DNA of 64,000 bases from Winogradskyella helgolandensis (lineage in GTDB: Bacteria > Bacteroidota > Bacteroidia > Flavobacteriales > Flavobacteriaceae): assembly GCF_013404085.1 (NCBI RefSeq), contig NZ_JABFHO010000001.1, positions 2,739,001-2,803,000 on the forward strand. The letters run 5' to 3'. The position numbers were made by a program, and so were the translations under genes. How positions within the stretch are numbered: the first letter of the stretch is position 1; the number at the start of each line of letters is the position of its first letter. Below, in pieces: positions 12,294-20,481 of this stretch. The notes beneath the pieces were generated by a model that was not told where the DNA came from, searched no databases, and worked only from the letters and a program-made list of their open reading frames with translations.

Positions 12294-13529
12294 TTATTTT
12301 GGTATACCTACAGAACCATTTGGTGAGGGGTAAAGCTCGTAGATGAAATCAGGGTGAATGTTAGCTTCATCACGATGGGCCACAAATAAGATACTGGTCT
12401 CACTTTCTTTGGCGATTTTGTTTATTAAAGCTGAAATAAGTGCTCTACCTTCATCATCAACATTAATTAAGGGTTCATCTAAGATCAATAACGGTGGATG
12501 TTTAATCATCGCTCTTGCTATTAATATTAAGCGTTGAACAGCTGGCGATAATTTGAGAAACGAGGTGTTTTTTTTGTCGCTTAAATTTAAGACCTCTAGC
12601 CACTGAGCAGCGGCACGTATTTGTGCGGTCGACGGTGTTTGATATAAGCCAATACTATCATAAAAGCCTGAAATAATCATTTGCTCTACAGTATAGCTAC
12701 GTTTAAATAACTCTAACATCGCAGGACTAATATAGCCGATTTTCTGTTTGATATCCCAAACACTTTCACCAGAGCCTTTTTTTTGACCAAAGAGATATAC
12801 CTCTTGACCATAGGCTTTGCTATTGTTTCCATAAATCATGGATAGTAAGGTGGTTTTGCCAGAGCCATTTGGGCCAATTAAATGCCAGAATTCCTTTTTT
12901 TTGATGGTCCAGTTGATATCTTTTAGAATAGAACGATCCTCATAATTCACATTGACATTCTTAAGTTCTATGAGCACTTCTGGAATATTGGTATACGCTG
13001 TTATCGCCGAAGGGATGTCTTTATCAAAAACAAACGTACTTCTTTTAAATTTATAGTCTTCAATGGGTACTATTGCTTTAATCTCTGTGTTTTCAAATGT
13101 AATGACATGTGTTATTACGGGTAAAAGATCGTCTTGCCTGTTGAAAATTAATACAATAGGCATGCTTTTAGACAACGACATTAATTCTTCTTTCAATACG
13201 GAAACAGACGCTTTATCTAGCGCTTCGTAAGGATTATTTAAGACGATGAAATCTGGGTTTTGTTGGAGCAAATGCGACAGTAATGCTTTTTTTTGCTCAC
13301 CTGAAGATAATGTTCTAAGGCTTCTGTTTAGTCCTGATGTTAACTCAAAATTATCGTGCTTTTCTTCCGCTTCAATATATTTTTCTAACACGGCATTTGA
13401 AAATAAAGCTCCTCTTTTTCCTTCTAATCCTGGTAATTTATAGGCGCCATTAAGTAAGTTAGATAACCAATGTGCTTGTGGTGAACGCGTCGTGTCTTCA
13501 ATGGCGTAATGCTGATGTGATGGTGTCAT
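12294..13529 (-). CDS. ModF/PhrA-like ATPase with truncated first ABC half
   Basis: 411 residues with two ABC ATPase halves and no membrane segment, as in E. coli ModF. The C-terminal half has Walker A (IGPNGSGKTTLLS, about residue 220) and Walker B (LLILDEPLINVD); the signature is LSPAVQRL instead of LSGGQ. The N-terminal half has a signature (LSSGEQKK) and a degenerate Walker B (FIVLNNPYEALD) but starts after the place where Walker A should be. No Walker A is found upstream in any frame before the next gene. Either a naturally short family form or a 5'-truncated gene; the function of ModF-type proteins is poorly defined. Confidence 0.8.
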   Translation of the reverse strand: MTPSHQHYAIEDTTRSPQAHWLSNLLNGAYKLPGLEGKRGALFSNAVLEKYIEAEEKHDNFELTSGLNRSLRTLSSGEQKKALLSHLLQQNPDFIVLNNPYEALDKASVSVLKEELMSLSKSMPIVLIFNRQDDLLPVITHVITFENTEIKAIVPIEDYKFKRSTFVFDKDIPSAITAYTNIPEVLIELKNVNVNYEDRSILKDINWTIKKKEFWHLIGPNGSGKTTLLSMIYGNNSKAYGQEVYLFGQKKGSGESVWDIKQKIGYISPAMLELFKRSYTVEQMIISGFYDSIGLYQTPSTAQIRAAAQWLEVLNLSDKKNTSFLKLSPAVQRLILIARAMIKHPPLLILDEPLINVDDEGRALISALINKIAKESETSILFVAHRDEANIHPDFIYELYPSPNGSVGIPK

Positions 13530-13537
13530 TAGTTTAG

Positions 13538-13687
13538 TTAGAAGTGTTTTAATAGTTGAGCTGTTCCTAATCCTAATTCATGTGAATAGTCATTGTTCTT
13601 TAACGCTGATTCAATGGCTGTAACCGTTGCGAGCAAATTATAAATGGTTTTCTCGATTGCATTTATGGCGTGCTGTCGATTATTCAA
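13538..13687 (-). CDS. Possible small ORF or gene remnant (49 aa, TTG start)
   Basis: The frame is open from beyond the end of the preceding gene to a TAA at 13538-13540 and reads protein-like (AINAIEKTIYNLLATVTAIE, then LGLGTAQLLKHF), a predicted amphipathic helix pair. It has no ATG; the only reasonable start is TTG at 13685-13687. It lies 8 bp upstream of the ModF-like gene, so it may be a translated leader peptide, a decayed gene, or chance. Confidence 0.3.
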   Translation of the reverse strand: MNNRQHAINAIEKTIYNLLATVTAIESALKNNDYSHELGLGTAQLLKHF

Positions 13688-13725
13688 TGATTTTGTTTTT
13701 TTGATCGTTAATGGTCTCTGAAATT

Positions 13726-14469
13726 CTAGTATTCTACCTTTGACTTATTCTTTAATTTATTTTCAATGAAAGGATATAGGTTGTACGTTGGATAAATTTC
13801 TGTTGTAAAAGCCTTCCAAGCGGTTCTTTCAATTGCTAAATTCACAGCTGCTAATTTTGAGGCAGGAAGTTCTAACACCACCATTTGACCAAGTCCCATA
13901 ACCACAAACCAATTGACTACAGAAGTCCCTTCAGGAGGGAGATTTTCATAAAAGCCTTGATCTGTTCTTATTTTTTCAATCTCATTTAGAGTCATACTTT
14001 GATCGTGTTTAAGAAAGACGGTTAATAACAACTTGTCATCTTCTTTTTCAGAACTGGGTGTTGCATCTAGCGTCACTTTTGACTTGTTTTTCAATTTGTG
14101 TTCTATGATAGGATACAAATTATACGTGGTATAAAATTCTGTTTTAAAAGCTTTCCAAGCCGTTTTCTCAAGCGCCACATTCACCGTTCTTAATTTGGAA
14201 GCAGGCAGTTCTAATACCACCATCTGACCAATTCCCATTACCACATACCAATCCACAACTGATATACCTTCAGATGGGAAATTCTCATAAAATGCTTGTT
14301 CTGTTTTTATCTTTTCAATCTCATTTAAATTCATACTTTGATCGTGTTTAAGAAAGATTGTTAATAATAACTTGTCATCCGCTTTTTCAATGCTGGTAAG
14401 GGTATCAGCCGATTGTGCATGAACAATCATTTGTAGTAAGAATAATGGGAGTAATACGGCGTATTTCAT
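13726..14469 (-). CDS. Exported protein made of a tandem-duplicated domain
   Basis: The 247-residue protein has a signal peptide (MKYAVLLPLFLLQMIVHAQ) and two copies of a ~105-residue unit (about residues 30-135 and 142-247). Both contain DDKLLLT-[IV]-FLKHDQSM, LNEIEKI, GQMVVLELPASKL, TAWKAF and TYNLYP-[IF]-IE. The copies are roughly 80 percent identical by eye, so this is a recent in-frame duplication. Family unknown. It overlaps no neighbour and lies 18 bp downstream of the Crp-type regulator, possibly in one transcript with it. Confidence 0.75.
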   Translation of the reverse strand: MKYAVLLPLFLLQMIVHAQSADTLTSIEKADDKLLLTIFLKHDQSMNLNEIEKIKTEQAFYENFPSEGISVVDWYVVMGIGQMVVLELPASKLRTVNVALEKTAWKAFKTEFYTTYNLYPIIEHKLKNKSKVTLDATPSSEKEDDKLLLTVFLKHDQSMTLNEIEKIRTDQGFYENLPPEGTSVVNWFVVMGLGQMVVLELPASKLAAVNLAIERTAWKAFTTEIYPTYNLYPFIENKLKNKSKVEY

Positions 14470-14487
14470 GTTTTATAAATTTTAGTG

Positions 14488-15063
14488 TCAAATTTTAGAC
14501 TTGATTCTGCTTAATGTTTCATGTGATATATTGATATAAGAGGCTACAATTTTGTTTGGTAAACGCTTCACAATGTTTGGATTGATCTTGAATAATTGCT
14601 TGTATCTTTCTGAGGCATCTAGTGTGGTAAAAGAGATTAATCTCTTCGCATTATTGACATAAGCTTTTTCTAAATAGATGCTATAAAAATCTTTCCATTT
14701 AGGAACAATGGTCATAAGATGTCTAAAATCATCGTGAGTGATGTAAAGAAGTTCACTGTTTTCAATCACCTGAATTGTTTCTTGTGCAGGTTCATTGGTG
14801 ATGAAACTTACTAGTTCTGTTGCAAATTGATTTTCGAAGGCGATGTAACGTGTGACGTCTTTTCCTTCCTCATTGATGTAAAAAAGCCTTAAACAGCCTT
14901 TTCTTACGAAATAACTTACCTGACTATTCTTTCCATGGGATAGCAAAATGTCGTTTTTCTTTTTTTTAATTGTTTTAAAATAAGACAACACGATTTTTAA
15001 ATCTTCATCATCAATATTTATATTCTTTTTTATGAAATTAGTGAGTTCTATAGTGTCAGTCAT
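14488..15063 (-). CDS. Crp/Fnr-family transcription regulator
   Basis: The 191-residue protein has the cyclic-nucleotide-binding barrel at residues about 30-120 (ILLSHGKNSQVSYFVRKGCL, then YIAFENQFATELVSF) and a C-terminal winged helix with LPNKIVASYINISHETLSRIKSKI. This is the short Bacteroidota Crp subgroup. The ligand pocket lacks the classical cAMP Arg-Ser pair, so the effector is unknown. Its ATG (15061-15063) directly abuts the stop of ribB, so the two are translated together. Confidence 0.88.
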   Translation of the reverse strand: MTDTIELTNFIKKNINIDDEDLKIVLSYFKTIKKKKNDILLSHGKNSQVSYFVRKGCLRLFYINEEGKDVTRYIAFENQFATELVSFITNEPAQETIQVIENSELLYITHDDFRHLMTIVPKWKDFYSIYLEKAYVNNAKRLISFTTLDASERYKQLFKINPNIVKRLPNKIVASYINISHETLSRIKSKI

Positions 15064-15726
15064 CTATTTGTAGTCTCTTACAAATTTACGATAATGCATA
15101 ATATCTTGTATAGAAAGTACGATCAAATTATGCTCATCTGCAAAGTCTAAAATGGTGTCCATTTTTGCCATGGTTCCATCATCGTTCATTAATTCACAAA
15201 GTACAGCTTCTGGTTGTAAGCCTGCCAATTTCATTAAATCTACGCTGCCTTCCGTATGACCTTGTCTTTCAAAAACACCATTGTTTTTTGCTCTTAAAGG
15301 AAAGATATGACCGGGTTTTGCTAAATCGTTGCTTGTCGCATTTTCTTTACAAGCCGCTTTAATGGTTGTTAGCCTGTCTTTAGCAGAAACCCCTGTAGTA
15401 ACGCCTTCTTTTGCTTCAATTGAAATGGTAAAAGGGGTTTGGTAACTGCTGGTGTTTTCTTTGACCATATAAGGTAATTCTAATGCATCTGCTTTTTTAT
15501 TCGGTAAGCAAAGACAGACAATACCACTACATTTTCTAATCATAAGTGCCATTTGGTTATTCGTCATATGATGCGCAGAGAATATTAAATCTCCTTCATT
15601 TTCTCTGTCTTTATCATCCATTAGGATTATTCCATTTCCGTTTTGTAGGTGTATTAGGGCTTTTTCTAAGCGTTGTTGACTGTCGTTATTAAATGTTGTT
15701 AACGTCTCTATTTCTGTAAGTACCAT
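15064..15726 (-). CDS. ribB: 3,4-dihydroxy-2-butanone-4-phosphate synthase
   Basis: A 220-residue stand-alone RibB without a GTP cyclohydrolase II domain. The acidic metal and substrate loop is [15 protein letters not shown] (residues about 37-51); further family signatures are [20 protein letters not shown] and [12 protein letters not shown]. It converts ribulose 5-phosphate to the four-carbon riboflavin precursor plus formate, in the cytoplasm. Stand-alone RibB genes are often FMN-riboswitch controlled, but I see no FMN riboswitch upstream. Joined head-to-tail with the Crp regulator. Confidence 0.95.
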   Translation of the reverse strand: MVLTEIETLTTFNNDSQQRLEKALIHLQNGNGIILMDDKDRENEGDLIFSAHHMTNNQMALMIRKCSGIVCLCLPNKKADALELPYMVKENTSSYQTPFTISIEAKEGVTTGVSAKDRLTTIKAACKENATSNDLAKPGHIFPLRAKNNGVFERQGHTEGSVDLMKLAGLQPEAVLCELMNDDGTMAKMDTILDFADEHNLIVLSIQDIMHYRKFVRDYK

Positions 15727-15847
15727 TTTTGTTTTTATTATTGATAGGCAAAACTAATACTGCCTAAAGTCAGATCATTTGACCTAAGTCAATAAATCGA
15801 TTTTTTATTACTATACGTTGTATGCTTTGGTCTCATTTGACTTCTGA

Positions 15848-15903
15848 CATGCTATAAGCTTGTTTTAAGCATTTTATAAGCATGCTATAACCACGCTATA
15901 ACC
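15848..15903. repeat. Short direct/inverted repeat cluster (GCTATAA)
   Basis: GCTATAA occurs three times in about 50 bp, mixed with TTATAAGC/GCTTGTTTTAAGC arms that give partial dyad symmetry. It lies between the divergent ribB and the plus-strand gene at 15963 and could be an operator region. Confidence 0.4.
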
Positions 15904-15962
15904 TGTATTATAATTTTTTGTATATTGCTGTATTGTAGGTGTTTAACTTAAAATGTGGTACT

Positions 15963-16712
15963 ATGGCACAACAGACCGGAATTATCCCTTTAGTAGGGAC
16001 CTTAAATGGTATTAATTTTTATTATTTGAATGGCAAGCCGATTGCACGGAAAGCGGGTGGTGGATTTACTAGAAAACGAATAAAAACAAAGGCTAGTATG
16101 CAACGCGTGCGTGAGAATGCCAATGAGTTTGGGCATTGTTCTGCGGTTAATAAAGCGTTTAGATCTGCTTTGGTTCCGTTTTATAAGGGTTATACTTTTA
16201 CGCATTTTCATAGTCGATTGATGGGTTTGTTTACACGTTTAAAGGCTTTGGATACAACACATAAACGTGGGGAACGCTGTGTTGCTGATGGGATAGGGCA
16301 GGAGCAAGGTCTTCAATTATTACAACAGTTTAACTATACACCAGCGTGTCTTGTACGGCAGGTTTTACCTTTTGAGTTTCGTGTTTCTAACACTGGTTTG
16401 GCTTTGAGTATTGCTGATTTTGATATTGAAAAGGTGGGCTTTGTGGAAGGTGCTACTCATATTGCGTTGACGTATGGTGTGTTGGATTTTGATTTTGACA
16501 GCTTGGGTTACGAGATGCATATGGCTACAACTTTGGTTTTAGATCATTCTTATGCTGCTTCTGCGGTAACTTTAGAGCCTGCTACTTTGCCGAGTGGCCT
16601 TGGTACTACACTTTGTGTGCTTGGTGTGCGGTTTTACCAAGAGGTTGATGGGGCTTTGTATGTTTTAAATGCTAAAGATAGTGTGGGTATTACGGTTTTG
16701 AAATGTTTGTAG
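15963..16712 (+). CDS. Conserved Bacteroidota protein of unknown function (KGTIG-type)
   Basis: I start at the inner ATG (MAQQTGIIPLVGTLNGINFY), since the eight codons before it lack family character; 249 residues result. The N-terminus matches a widespread but uncharacterised Bacteroidota family, which as I recall it opens 'MARQKGIIKLKGTIGD.TFY...G..AREKGG': here GTLNGINFYYLNGKPIARKAGG, then KASMQRVRENANEFG. The C-terminal half is beta-rich (VTLEPATLPSGLG). No signal peptide and no known motif. G+C is higher than in the neighbours, with more TTG Leu codons, perhaps a sign of transfer. Confidence 0.7.
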   Translation: MAQQTGIIPLVGTLNGINFYYLNGKPIARKAGGGFTRKRIKTKASMQRVRENANEFGHCSAVNKAFRSALVPFYKGYTFTHFHSRLMGLFTRLKALDTTHKRGERCVADGIGQEQGLQLLQQFNYTPACLVRQVLPFEFRVSNTGLALSIADFDIEKVGFVEGATHIALTYGVLDFDFDSLGYEMHMATTLVLDHSYAASAVTLEPATLPSGLGTTLCVLGVRFYQEVDGALYVLNAKDSVGITVLKCL

Positions 16713-16915
16713 TTGGGGTTTAGATGTGCCTTAAAAAAAAACTGTTTATGACGTTATTTTTAGCCTTTAGTTTTTGTACGTTGACAAGAATTAGCCATAC
16801 ACGATATGCGTTATTGAACTTCGTTTTTTATGGTTCAGAATCAAAATGAGGCTACAATTTCTTTCAAAATTATAGTTTTGACATACTCAGTCAATTTATT
16901 GAAAGGCTTGGTCAA

Positions 16916-16944
16916 TTGAGGAGTGTTTATTCTTTTTAATTTTG
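16916..16944 (+). promoter_or_regulatory. Promoter of the cupin lipoprotein gene
   Basis: TTG at 16916-16918 and TAATTTTG at 16937-16944 are 18 bp apart and fit the Bacteroidota -33/-7 consensus, 47 bp before the ATG. Confidence 0.6.
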
Positions 16945-16990
16945 TATCATAATCAACTAAATCTCTGTACAACCTTTAAAACAAATCATT

Positions 16991-17713
16991 ATGATTAAAA
17001 ATAAGCATGTTATTAAAGTATTGGTATTAGGCGGTTTATTACTCCTATGTAATGTTGTTGTAGGTTGTGGTGAAAAAGCTAACCATGACAAAAAAACTAC
17101 TGAAGACATCGCCAAACTTTCTATTGATGAAGAAGGCATAACACCACATCATCATGCAGACGACACAGAACCGCATACGCATAGTCATTCTTCTCAATCT
17201 GATACTCGTAAGCGCATCATGACTCCAGATTCTATAGAGGAATTATGGATTTTTCCAGAACGTGAAGACCATCTCGGTTCGGGAGGTATGCTTCAAATTT
17301 ATATGGATGCTGAAAGTCACCCTAATGCGTCTTCAGGTTTTGCGAAATATGAATTAGGAGTCGGAGGAGCGCTCCCTGAACATAAGCATAACAAAACGGA
17401 AGAGATTGCTTATTTTATTTCAGGTGAGGGGATTGTTATAAGTTACGAGAACGCTAAGCGTATAGAGACCGTTGTTAAGGAAGGCTACGTATGGTATACC
17501 GCACCTGGGGAATGGCATTCTTTTAAAAACACAGGAGATACCCCTTTAAAATTGGTATTCGCAACGATACCAAATGCTAAACACGGCTTGTTGAATTTCT
17601 TTAAAAAAGTCAGTGCATCCCCTGGAAAAACATCTACAGCACTAAGTGCAGAAGAATTTGCAACACTGGCATCTGAAAATGACATGATATTAAAACCGGC
17701 AAAAATTGATTAG
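16991..17713 (+). CDS. Cupin-domain lipoprotein
   Basis: The 240-residue protein has a lipobox (LLLLCNVVVGC, Cys about 26), a His-rich linker (HHHADDTEPHTHSH) and a cupin barrel at about residues 95-200. Cupin motif 1 is visible as GALPEHKHNKTEEIAYFISGEG (two His and a Glu as metal ligands) and motif 2 as GEWHSFKNTGDTPL. The family includes metal-dependent dioxygenases, isomerases and sensors; the substrate is unknown. An envelope location with a His-rich tail suggests metal binding. Followed by an AraC regulator and an acyl-CoA dehydrogenase on the same strand. Confidence 0.82.
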   Translation: MIKNKHVIKVLVLGGLLLLCNVVVGCGEKANHDKKTTEDIAKLSIDEEGITPHHHADDTEPHTHSHSSQSDTRKRIMTPDSIEELWIFPEREDHLGSGGMLQIYMDAESHPNASSGFAKYELGVGGALPEHKHNKTEEIAYFISGEGIVISYENAKRIETVVKEGYVWYTAPGEWHSFKNTGDTPLKLVFATIPNAKHGLLNFFKKVSASPGKTSTALSAEEFATLASENDMILKPAKID

Positions 17714-17874
17714 CATTTTAGTTTTACTTTGAATTGGTGGCATCACGCTTGTTATTTATCAATACTCAATTTTACAGTGCTTGAAAAAAAAGCTTAATCT
17801 TTGATATTCTGATTCTTATACGTTGATTCTGCTTTAAAATTGTAACTTTAAGCTATCTATATTATTCAAAAACT

Positions 17875-18741
17875 ATGGGAAACGGTTACGATACAGCAAA
17901 AAGCAATCCTACATTCAAGAAAATTGAAGTGTCTTCACTTATGTTTTCGGAATATCGATGTATGGAGGAAAAATCGATTTTTACCGCATGGTCTCATCTC
18001 AACTACTTTATTTATATATTAGAAGGTAAAAAGAAATGGCGAACATTAGAACATAGCTATATGGCCCATGCTAATGAGGTGCTTTTTGTAAAAAAAGGAG
18101 CAAACGTTATTCATAAGTTTTTTGATTCCGATTTTTGTGCCATGGTTATTTTTATTCCTGATGATTATATAAAAGATTTTATTTCCCAAAAACCAGATAT
18201 AGGCAGTAGTCTAAAAACCAAGATCCCTAGTGATAGTGTGATTCCTCTAAATTTAGATAGGACGTTAAATACCTATTTTACATCTATGGTGGAGTACTTT
18301 TTTAATCAGGAAAAGCCTTCAAAATATTTGATGGAAATTAAATTTCAGGAATTATTAGTCAATATTTTATCACTCTCATCTAATCCCAAAATTGGGAGTT
18401 ACTTTAAGCAGATTTCGCAAGATGTAAAGCCTTCTATTCAAAATATCATGGAGGCTAATTTTATATATAATCTATCTCTAGATGAGTTTGCCAGACTAAC
18501 GCATCGCAGCTTAAGTACTTTTAACCGTGATTTTTATAATGTTTACGACACTTCACCCGGAAAATGGCTTATTAAAAAGCGTCTCCTTCATGCTAAAACA
18601 TTATTAGAACATACGCAGCAAAAAATATATGAAGTGGCTTTTGATTGTGGTTTTGAAAGTCCAGCGCATTTCACAAGAGTTTTTAAGACTGCACATGGTA
18701 TTACTCCTTTAAAATTTCAAAAAGCACAACTCACCGTTTAA
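17875..18741 (+). CDS. AraC-family transcription regulator
   Basis: 288 residues. The C-terminal ~95 residues carry two helix-turn-helix motifs typical of AraC/XylS (LSLDEFARLTHRSLSTFNRD, then IYEVAFDCGFESPAHFTRVF and TPLKFQK). The N-terminal part is a cupin-like sensor (LNYFIYILEGKKKWRTL). A likely target is the adjacent acyl-CoA dehydrogenase gene 32 bp downstream, or the cupin gene upstream, judged from position only. Confidence 0.9.
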   Translation: MGNGYDTAKSNPTFKKIEVSSLMFSEYRCMEEKSIFTAWSHLNYFIYILEGKKKWRTLEHSYMAHANEVLFVKKGANVIHKFFDSDFCAMVIFIPDDYIKDFISQKPDIGSSLKTKIPSDSVIPLNLDRTLNTYFTSMVEYFFNQEKPSKYLMEIKFQELLVNILSLSSNPKIGSYFKQISQDVKPSIQNIMEANFIYNLSLDEFARLTHRSLSTFNRDFYNVYDTSPGKWLIKKRLLHAKTLLEHTQQKIYEVAFDCGFESPAHFTRVFKTAHGITPLKFQKAQLTV

Positions 18742-18773
18742 TAACTGTATAACAATAGGTCTAAACTCTGATT

Positions 18774-19913
18774 ATGGAAATGCATAAAACTAAAGATACA
18801 AAAGCCACTTCCCAACCTTTGTTGTCTCTTATAGATGCGTTAGGCGAACAATTGGCAGCAAACGGCACTACCCACGATCAGAACGAAACTGTTGTGGCCG
18901 ATAATTATGCCTTGTTAAAAGCAAATGGTTATTTAACGGCTATGATTCCTAAAGCCTTGGGTGGAGGTGGAGTGCCCTTTAAGGAGATGTGCGCCATATT
19001 GGTAAAAATTGCCCATTATTGCCCCTCTACGGCATTGGCACTTTCCATGCATCAACATCTTCTTGCAGCCAATATATGGAAATATACACATCATGGCACG
19101 GGAGGGCCATTTCTAAAAGAGGTGGTTAAAAACAATCTGGTCTTGGTGAGTACAGGGGCACGTGATTGGCTTGATTCTAATGGGACTATGATAAAAACGG
19201 ATACAGGTTATTTGGTTTCGGGTCGGAAGCAATTTGCCAGTCAATCTGCACTAGGAGATGTTTTGGTGACCAGCATGCCTTATCATGACCCAGAAGACGG
19301 TTGGCAGGTTTTGCACTTTACAGTTGCTATGACCTCTGAAGGCATTGGGTTATTGGATGATTGGTATACGCTTGGGATGCGTGGTACCGGTTCGCAGACG
19401 GTTACCCTTGACAATGTGTTTGTTCCTAATGCTGCTATTGTGATGAAACGATTGAAAGGCGAATTTCCAATGTTTTGGAATGCGGTGCTTATCGTGGCGT
19501 TACCCTTGACTATGGCACCTTATGTTGGCGTTGCAGAGAAAGCCATGACGCTTACCCTTGAAACGATAAAAGTAAAACAACGTAAATCACCTCATATTAC
19601 TACTATGCTAGGAGATATTTACAATAGCCTTACGTTGGCTCAGGTGCTTCATAACGATATGATTGCCATTACCAATAATTTAGATTTTCAGCCAGAAGCT
19701 ACAATGGGTGTTGCCGTATTGACTAGAAAGACATTGGTTGCTAATGCTTGCAAGGACACGGTGGCTAAAGCCATGGGCATTGTAGGCGGACAAAGTTTTT
19801 ATAATAAGCATCACCTTGAACGACTCTTCCGAGATGTACAAGCCGCAAGTTTTCATACATTGCCCGAAAAGGAGCAGCAGCATTTTACAGGAGACTTTTT
19901 ATTGGAATCGTGA
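18774..19913 (+). CDS. Acyl-CoA dehydrogenase-family flavoprotein
   Basis: 379 residues with the acyl-CoA dehydrogenase layout: helical N-domain, beta middle domain (SGRKQFASQSALGDVLVTS, WYTLGMRGTGSQTVTLDNVFVP) and helical C-domain ending VGGQSFYNKHHLERLFRDVQAASFH. The RDVQA...H motif and the absence of the Glu catalytic base typical of fatty-acid enzymes point toward the DszC/flavin monooxygenase-like branch. Dehydrogenase versus monooxygenase is unresolved. The local codon use is more G+C-rich than in the neighbours. Likely regulated by the AraC gene upstream. Confidence 0.85.
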   Translation: MEMHKTKDTKATSQPLLSLIDALGEQLAANGTTHDQNETVVADNYALLKANGYLTAMIPKALGGGGVPFKEMCAILVKIAHYCPSTALALSMHQHLLAANIWKYTHHGTGGPFLKEVVKNNLVLVSTGARDWLDSNGTMIKTDTGYLVSGRKQFASQSALGDVLVTSMPYHDPEDGWQVLHFTVAMTSEGIGLLDDWYTLGMRGTGSQTVTLDNVFVPNAAIVMKRLKGEFPMFWNAVLIVALPLTMAPYVGVAEKAMTLTLETIKVKQRKSPHITTMLGDIYNSLTLAQVLHNDMIAITNNLDFQPEATMGVAVLTRKTLVANACKDTVAKAMGIVGGQSFYNKHHLERLFRDVQAASFHTLPEKEQQHFTGDFLLES

Positions 19914-20139
19914 CATCTCAATGTATTTTTGTAAATAGACTATAGTCAGGTAATTAATTATTTGTTCTCGTGAGACCTTAACTTTCCGATTATTTCAAAA
20001 TGGATACTTTTTGTTTAAAAAAGATGAATATTTAATTCTTTAAGTGAATTGACTTAAAGTGGTTGTTTTTGAAAAACAAGAGATTACATAAATATTTTAG
20101 ATTTAAGTAAAAACTCAGTGTGTAGTTTTAGTTACAATC

Positions 20140-20334
20140 TTATTTTACGATAAGGTCAATTATACTTTTATGAAAATTTATAATGGATTCTGCACTTTCA
20201 GTATGCTGTTCATATTTTAATGAGAATACAGAGTCAATGGTATAGTTGTCTTTATTTTGCTTACCAACCGTTTTAATTTCAAAAGCGGTATTTTCAATAA
20301 TGTTGTTTAATTTGAATCCACGCATTAAAATTTC
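20140..20334 (-). pseudogene. Gene remnant at the distal edge of the cassette array
   Basis: An ATG-initiated stretch of 61 codons (MRGFKLNNIIENTAFEIKTV to IIDLIVK) reads like the end of a real protein, and the frame stays open upstream into rep1. The upstream border of the fragment is where rep1 has lost its outer arm (about 20335), so the gene's 5' part was probably deleted together with that arm. I do not recognise the protein. Confidence 0.4.
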
Positions 20335-20480
20335 AATGTTTTGCTTCGCCTGTTCGCTGCGCTCGGGTGTTGCGTTGTTTAAGCACCTAATTTATCAAAT
20401 AAATCACAGATAGAATATTCCGCAGCAATGTTTGTAAGTCGTCAGTGACCAAGCAATTAATTATATACGGTGTTGGCACA
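20335..20480 (-). repeat. Cassette-array palindrome rep1 (outer left arm missing)
   Basis: Body of the long repeat class (TTGCTTCGCCTGTTCGCTGC ... AATTAATTATATACGGT). The right core GTTGGCACA (20472-20480) begins the stop-side end of the S41 unit. The expected left core and GTGTATGG arm are absent, marking the broken distal end of the array. Confidence 0.85.
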
Positions 20481-20481
20481 G

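Noticed and set aside
15727..15962. FMN riboswitch upstream of ribB
   Set aside because: The conserved RFN motifs (AGGGNR, GGCGG-type blocks) are not present.
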